Source: Cantharellus purpuraceus (taxonomy: Eukaryota > Basidiomycota > Agaricomycetes > Cantharellales > Hydnaceae). From it: a stretch of DNA of 64,000 nt. The notes under the pieces were generated by a model that was not told the DNA's origin, searched no databases, and was given only the letters and a program-made list of their open reading frames with translations. Each line of letters opens with the position of its first letter. Positions within the stretch are counted from its first letter, which is position 1. The position numbers and the translations under genes are program-made. This document shows positions 59,746 to 64,000 of the stretch, piece after piece. The stretch covers positions 1,984,001 to 2,048,000 of the forward strand of contig JALBUN010000045.1 in NCBI GenBank assembly GCA_025174535.1, written 5' to 3'.

Positions 59746-61578
59746 TTTCACTCTAAGGCTTCAGGTTAAGCTGGGTGTGCGGTATAGGCTGAAGTTATGT
59801 TTGACGTTCGGGAGCCGCATCGAATAGGGGTGCTCCCTTCCGTTATGAGTATACAAATCTCATGCATGAGGAATCAGATGGAAGTGTAGCTAGGTTCTTC
59901 AATCTTGTGTACATAGGGTATCGCCTTATGTACATCAACAAGTACAAGTGCACGATATTGAACTGAAGAATCTTTTTGGTGTCACCCAAAGTCCACTTGA
60001 TATGAACTTGTTTCGAAGGCTGAGAAAAAGGAAGCAAGAAGACAAAGCACCCATGCCTTCGTTAAGCATTTCACATCAGGTCAACATCACGAATGACTGA
60101 CATCCTTTGTTTTAGTCTGGTCGATTAGTAACATCGTTAGTGTAGCCTTGTGCAAGTCCCAGGTATGGTTACTTGCAAGACACCGCAGTTCGTGCTTCGC
60201 AAGATTCCCGGATGGACCAAAGTCGTCAAATTTTGACGATGAAAGGTAACCAACATCAAAGATCCCCATAAGCAGCCTGGCTCGAGCATCGTTGGGCTGC
60301 TGGTATCCTCCGTGAGGCCTGCAAACTGGCATCGGAGGTCTGCGTCAGAATGCGTATCATAGAGATATTAAACCATCTTCCATGCAAACACCCGATGGAC
60401 ACGTTCATGAAACCGCCTGGGGTAGATCGTGTGGTAAGACAAAACCTCCGGTTGAAGTCAGAAAACGGGGCCATTGAGATCATGAAAGAATGAGTAGCAT
60501 GCAAAAAACACCGACTCAGCGGCAGTTTCAATTCTTTGGAGCCTGAACAATGTGCTGCTCTTCTCAGTTGCTTTGTATTCAAGTACGGCCACTGATAAGC
60601 TGTGCATTGATATTGGCCTGTGATCCATGGGGTGAGTAGACAGTCAGGCTCAAGGAAGAGCTAGCGGCCCCATCATGTGTAATGCATCACTGGTCATTGA
60701 TTAGCATCCAAAACATTGGCATATCAAGCCGCTCGAAGTCCAGTTGTTCAAGGACAACCAAGTTTGTCATTGAAAAAGTCACTGCCACTATTACGTTAAA
60801 TCGCTATAGGGGATCGTGGACAACGAACACCGGCCTACCAGTCATTAGTAGACCCTCCCAAAGACCTCCATATATTCCAAATAGCGGTCAATATACCTTA
60901 CATTGCCGACCACCTCAGTAAGTTGTGTGCTGGTTTCATAGTTGGTACGGACCGTCAGGATCCACTCGACAAACTTGAGAAGATAGAAACATGTATGGAG
61001 AATATCGGACGATTACGGGTAAACGTTGGAAACGAGAGATGTTTCCAAAGCAACTCTAGTTCTGCAGTAGACAAGGATTTTGAGTGAGTAGGAGGTAATT
61101 GTAAGCAGAGAAAATTGCTGCACCTTCTGCAAGTGCGTTGAGCCATACACAACATTAGCACGCCGGTGGTGTGGTTCAGCATAGGTGTCCCGCACGCGAA
61201 CAGCCATGAGCTCCACTGTAGCAACTTATTACGACGGGAGTGATCATGAGAAGGAACACCATGCGACCCCACCATGACGAGAAAGTACGTGTTCTCTAGA
61301 GCAAGTGACAAGCGGTATGTTAGCTCATGGCTGTGCCTAGGAAACGCTGAATGACGATGGGGGTACAAATCGCGAACGTTGGAGCGCAAAACTACGTGTA
61401 GTTGCTCGACGCTGAAACGCAGTACTTATCTCTGTTACATGCGGAGTCGAAGACAAACTAGGCAGCTCCCGAGTATACACGTGACGGAGAGCTAAGAACA
61501 CGAGGCACGTGCTCTAAAACGAGCGACGCGCTCCGGGGCCGAGCTTTCATCTCGCTCTCAGTCTGCTCGACGAACATC
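59746..61578. other. 1.8-kb gene-poor gap in the MARVEL-like cluster
   Basis: Contains only short frames without recognisable motifs, the longest on the minus strand at 60955-61389. It could hold a decayed paralogue or non-coding transcript, but I cannot show either. Confidence 0.4.
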
Positions 61579-62472
61579 ATGCTCAGTCTCTTCACGATTA
61601 TTCGGATTTGGGTATATACAGCTGTCATTGCCAGCTCAGTAGTCGTGTTGGGCCTTTCTGGCAACTTCTCGATGAAGTTTCTTCCAGATTTACATCGTAA
61701 GCTTGCTCTTCATAAAAGATGCCGCAGAGCCATTAATACTGATGCTGTTGTCTTGCAGGCGACTTCGCCATATTCTCTCTTATTGCCCCGACGTTTACGA
61801 TCATAGTTCTGATACTCTTGTAGCTTAACCATTCTTTTTCAAACATTAGGACTCATTCAGGCTTTCCACAGGCTCCTGAGATCGCAACCTCGCGTTGATA
61901 CCCTCCTGGCTTTTATCCTGTCCATTTTCTGGCTTACAATGGGCTCATGGTCGGTGGATATCATTGGCGGGGTTGAATGCTTTGGGCTGGGGTCAGAACG
62001 TATGCCCATCAAAAACGGCGGCACTAGTCAGTTCACTCTCGTCTTTGACGTAGCACAAGCCTAATCACTTCTGAAACAGTGTCAGCGCAGCAGTATTGTC
62101 GAGAGATGAAAGCCATCGAGGCCTTTTCTTGGGCCAATTTTGTCATCCGTACGTTTTAAATGGCAGTCGCCCATATCTGCGCATTTCTCTAACCAGAATA
62201 CAGTCATTTCATCGTTTTTCATCCTTATCGCACTAACCACGCGCGTACAAACACTGGGCAGGCACCACGCTTGGTCCCAGTCCATATCTGATCTCCCATG
62301 GTTTGGTCAATGGGACGAGTCTTACGATGGCCGGAGCTATGCATACACGCAATACCCCCCCGGCGGATATGTTGTTCACCAACAGCCTGGGCACTCCGTC
62401 CTGATCCAGCAGGGACAGGGCAGTCATCCCCCCCAAATACAGCAAGTGCCTGGGACGGTTGTGAGTGCATAG
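61579..62472 (+). CDS. MARVEL-like four-span membrane protein, copy 2
   Basis: Tandem relative of the gene at 58519. Exons join to MLSLFTIIRIWVYTAVIASS and VVVLGLSGNF (TM1), FAIFSLIAPTFTIIVLILLL (TM2), LLAFILSIFWLTMGSWSVDI (TM3), a loop with GGVECFG and YCREMKAIEAFSWANF, then ISSFFILIALTTRVQTLGRH (TM4) and a Gln/Pro/Gly/Tyr-rich tail (YPPGGYVVHQQPGHSVLIQQ). The shared VECF and (R/K)xxEAFS motifs tie it to copy 1. For the second intron the acceptor at CCACAG (about 61872), and for the last intron the acceptor at AATACAG, were chosen because they keep frame and span hydrophobicity. Confidence 0.75.
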
Positions 62473-62732
62473 CGCAAATGCTACAAACATGACACGCCAC
62501 GACGCACGATATACATTCTTGATTATGTGGATAATGGAATAATGGAATATGGCTTTAGACGTGCTTTGGCACTGCATCGTGATCAAGATTAGAGCGGCTT
62601 CGTGATTTCTAGGCACTCATTAGAAGGGAGGCATGAGATAAACGCCAGGCTGCCTCGCCGAGGGCACGTGTAGTATATATATCCTCAACGAAGCTCTTGC
62701 TCTCTAATCCAATCTACTATCCCTCGCGTGCA

Positions 62733-63375
62733 AATGACTTTATTCAGACACCATAAGATACGAAGTGCACTCTACGGTATGTTAACTGCTTGAAAGTTTT
62801 TAGTTAAACTCAATACTCGCCAGCTGGGGGTTTGGCCATCGCAGCGCACATCCTGCATCGGTTCATACCCACCTCACACTGTAAACTTACAGGGCCTATT
62901 CGATAGTACGATCTGTCCTGACTATGTATACAGTCGCGTTCAGTCTCACCTCAACGTCCGTCGCCGTCTTGGCGCTATCATCCCTGGCGATCTTGTGAGT
63001 GAAGAAACGACCTTGATGTTCCAAGTCACCCGAAATGAGCATAGAGGATAGGACTGTGGCCCACCATACGAGACAGGGCCAGGTCATGACCCAGACACAG
63101 GAAGAAATGCTGCTGATCGGAGCGTTCGGACTGTTCTGGCTATGTGAGTAACAACGCACATGTACAGTAGTATCCTTCTGAAAATGAGGCAAGCATTCCT
63201 GGCGATTTGGCGAGGGTTCCGGAATCCAGATCTACACAGCAACGGCCAAGTCACGAGTAGCAGTACGACTGTCAATACGGTCACCGGTAGTACGGGTGGT
63301 TCCAAGCGTCCAGATTGGTGCTCTGGAGACAGTGTGCTCTGCATTGTTGAGGAATGGAAATATAATCGCTACTGA
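62733..63375 (+). CDS. MARVEL-like membrane protein, copy 3 (lacks fourth span)
   Basis: Exons read MTLFRHHKIRSALYAGGLAI and AAHILHRFIP (TM1), FAFSLTSTSVAVLALSSLAI (TM2), EEMLLIGAFGLFWLSFLAIW (TM3), then NPDLHSNGQV, a Ser/Thr/Gly linker and PDWCSGDSVLCIVEEWKY ending at 63375. The loop keeps two cysteines like copies 1 and 2, but the protein stops before TM4 and has no tail. Several short introns were placed by eye and some borders are weak. It may be a shortened paralogue, a decaying copy, or have an undetected last exon. Confidence 0.5.
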
Positions 63376-63698
63376 ACCTGGCGTCATCTCGGAAGACACG
63401 GTGATGAGGGCTATTCAGAGCGTACGACGTTATAGATAAGCTAGCTGAGGATCATTCTGAATATATAACTGGAACACATGCCAGCATATGGACGGTACCG
63501 ATGTAGGGGCCGCAAGAGCTTGTATCCATCCATCCGACATCTGAGGCGCTTCGAGCGTGATTCGAGTGGCTTAGCCTTCGGCATGCGCCGAGGTATTTAC
63601 GTCGAGCCACCAAGTTGAATTACCCTTCCGTCTTTCCCCCTGCCCACCACTCGCAACAGTCTCATAGCATTCTTTGCTTCTCCATTCAACCACACACA
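63376..63698. promoter_or_regulatory. Upstream region of the E2 gene
   Basis: 323 bp with no gene; CT-rich just before the ATG at 63699, as expected for a fungal leader. Confidence 0.45.
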
Positions 63699-64000
63699 AT
63701 GATGAGTGTCAACTGCAGTAAACGCCCGGCTTCCATGCATTGACATCCGTATGCGGTGTTGATTACAGCTCACCCAAGCGTCGCATCGAAACGGACGTCA
63801 TGAAGATGTACGTCTACCGGTGGCTTTCTACATCTGTGGGCTTCACGGGTCTAACACCTTTCTTGTATAGGTTAATGTCCGATTATGAAGTCAACTTGGT
63901 TAACGACAACATGCAGGAGTTCTATGTCCGTTTCTATGGTCCTGCTGAGAGTATGTTTCTGTGTGCCATAACTAAGGAGTGTCTGAGGTTTCTGATTCCA
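63699..64000 (+). CDS. UBC8: Ubiquitin-conjugating enzyme E2, UBC8/UBE2H type (5' part)
   Basis: The window ends inside this gene. Visible residues are [13 protein letters not shown], then after an intron [20 protein letters not shown] and FYGPAE, the N-terminal helix and first strands of the UBE2H/Ubc8 class (yeast Ubc8 serves the GID/CTLH ligase in gluconeogenic enzyme turnover). The active-site cysteine would lie beyond the window. The first exon (MMSVNC) joins in frame to SSPKRR only if the intron is read as TA-AG or GT-CA with a shared CAG; a strict GT-AG join shifts the frame. Confidence 0.85.

Noticed and set aside
60955..61389. 144-codon minus-strand frame in the MARVEL-like cluster gap
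   Set aside because: No motif, no splice partners and composition typical of chance frames; kept only as an unexplained gap.

Overview
The window is nuclear DNA from a filamentous basidiomycete, most likely an Agaricomycete. The reasons are: genes on both strands broken by many short introns (about 40-70 nt, GT-AG with a few GC-AG, often with CTAAC/CTAAT-like branch sites); intergenic gaps of only 100-500 bp; pyrimidine-rich leaders; and a fungal gene set (fused LeuCD isopropylmalate isomerase, type II dihydroorotase, Kip3-type kinesin, Kar9/GAR protein, vacuolar protease A, endopolyphosphatase). I see no rRNA, tRNA, CRISPR array, virus or intact transposon. Exon joins were made by eye from reading frame, splice consensus and family knowledge. 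Spans are therefore firmer than individual exon borders.

0-10 kb: mitochondrial ClpX-type unfoldase (+), Ran-binding protein 1 (-) divergent from a p24 cargo receptor (+), then two tandem minus-strand paralogues of a basidiomycete family (perhaps 'CcmS-related') with W/G-rich N-termini. 10-26 kb: dihydroorotase (-) divergent from kinesin-8 (+); a single-pass membrane protein (-) divergent from a small coiled-coil membrane protein (+); a giant Kar9/GAR microtubule protein with a 60-bp repeat array (+); and a HEI10/CCNB1IP1-like meiotic RING protein (+) that needs a 7-nt microexon. 26-34 kb, all minus: a disordered protein with a CUE-like tail, 3-isopropylmalate dehydratase, and a pepsin-type vacuolar protease.

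34-47 kb: an unusual 1,400-residue protein built on 'YP..xIYPxVYPYxLxxIYP' repeats (+), a PUB-domain protein (-) divergent from a patatin-type triacylglycerol lipase (+), NHP2 (+) and BFR1 (+). 47-58 kb: RFX transcription factor (-), endopolyphosphatase (-), a possible orphan gene, and acetoacetyl-CoA synthetase (+). 58-64 kb: three tandem MARVEL-like membrane protein genes (+), the last shortened, and the start of a UBC8/UBE2H-type E2 that runs off the window.

Most genes are housekeeping and are not functionally clustered. Loose links exist: kinesin-8 and Kar9/GAR both act on microtubule plus ends; protease A and endopolyphosphatase share the vacuole; NHP2 and BFR1 both act in RNA biology. 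The most novel material is the YP-repeat protein, the W/G-rich tandem pair, the MARVEL-like cluster, and an apparent excess of GC-AG and microexon splicing.
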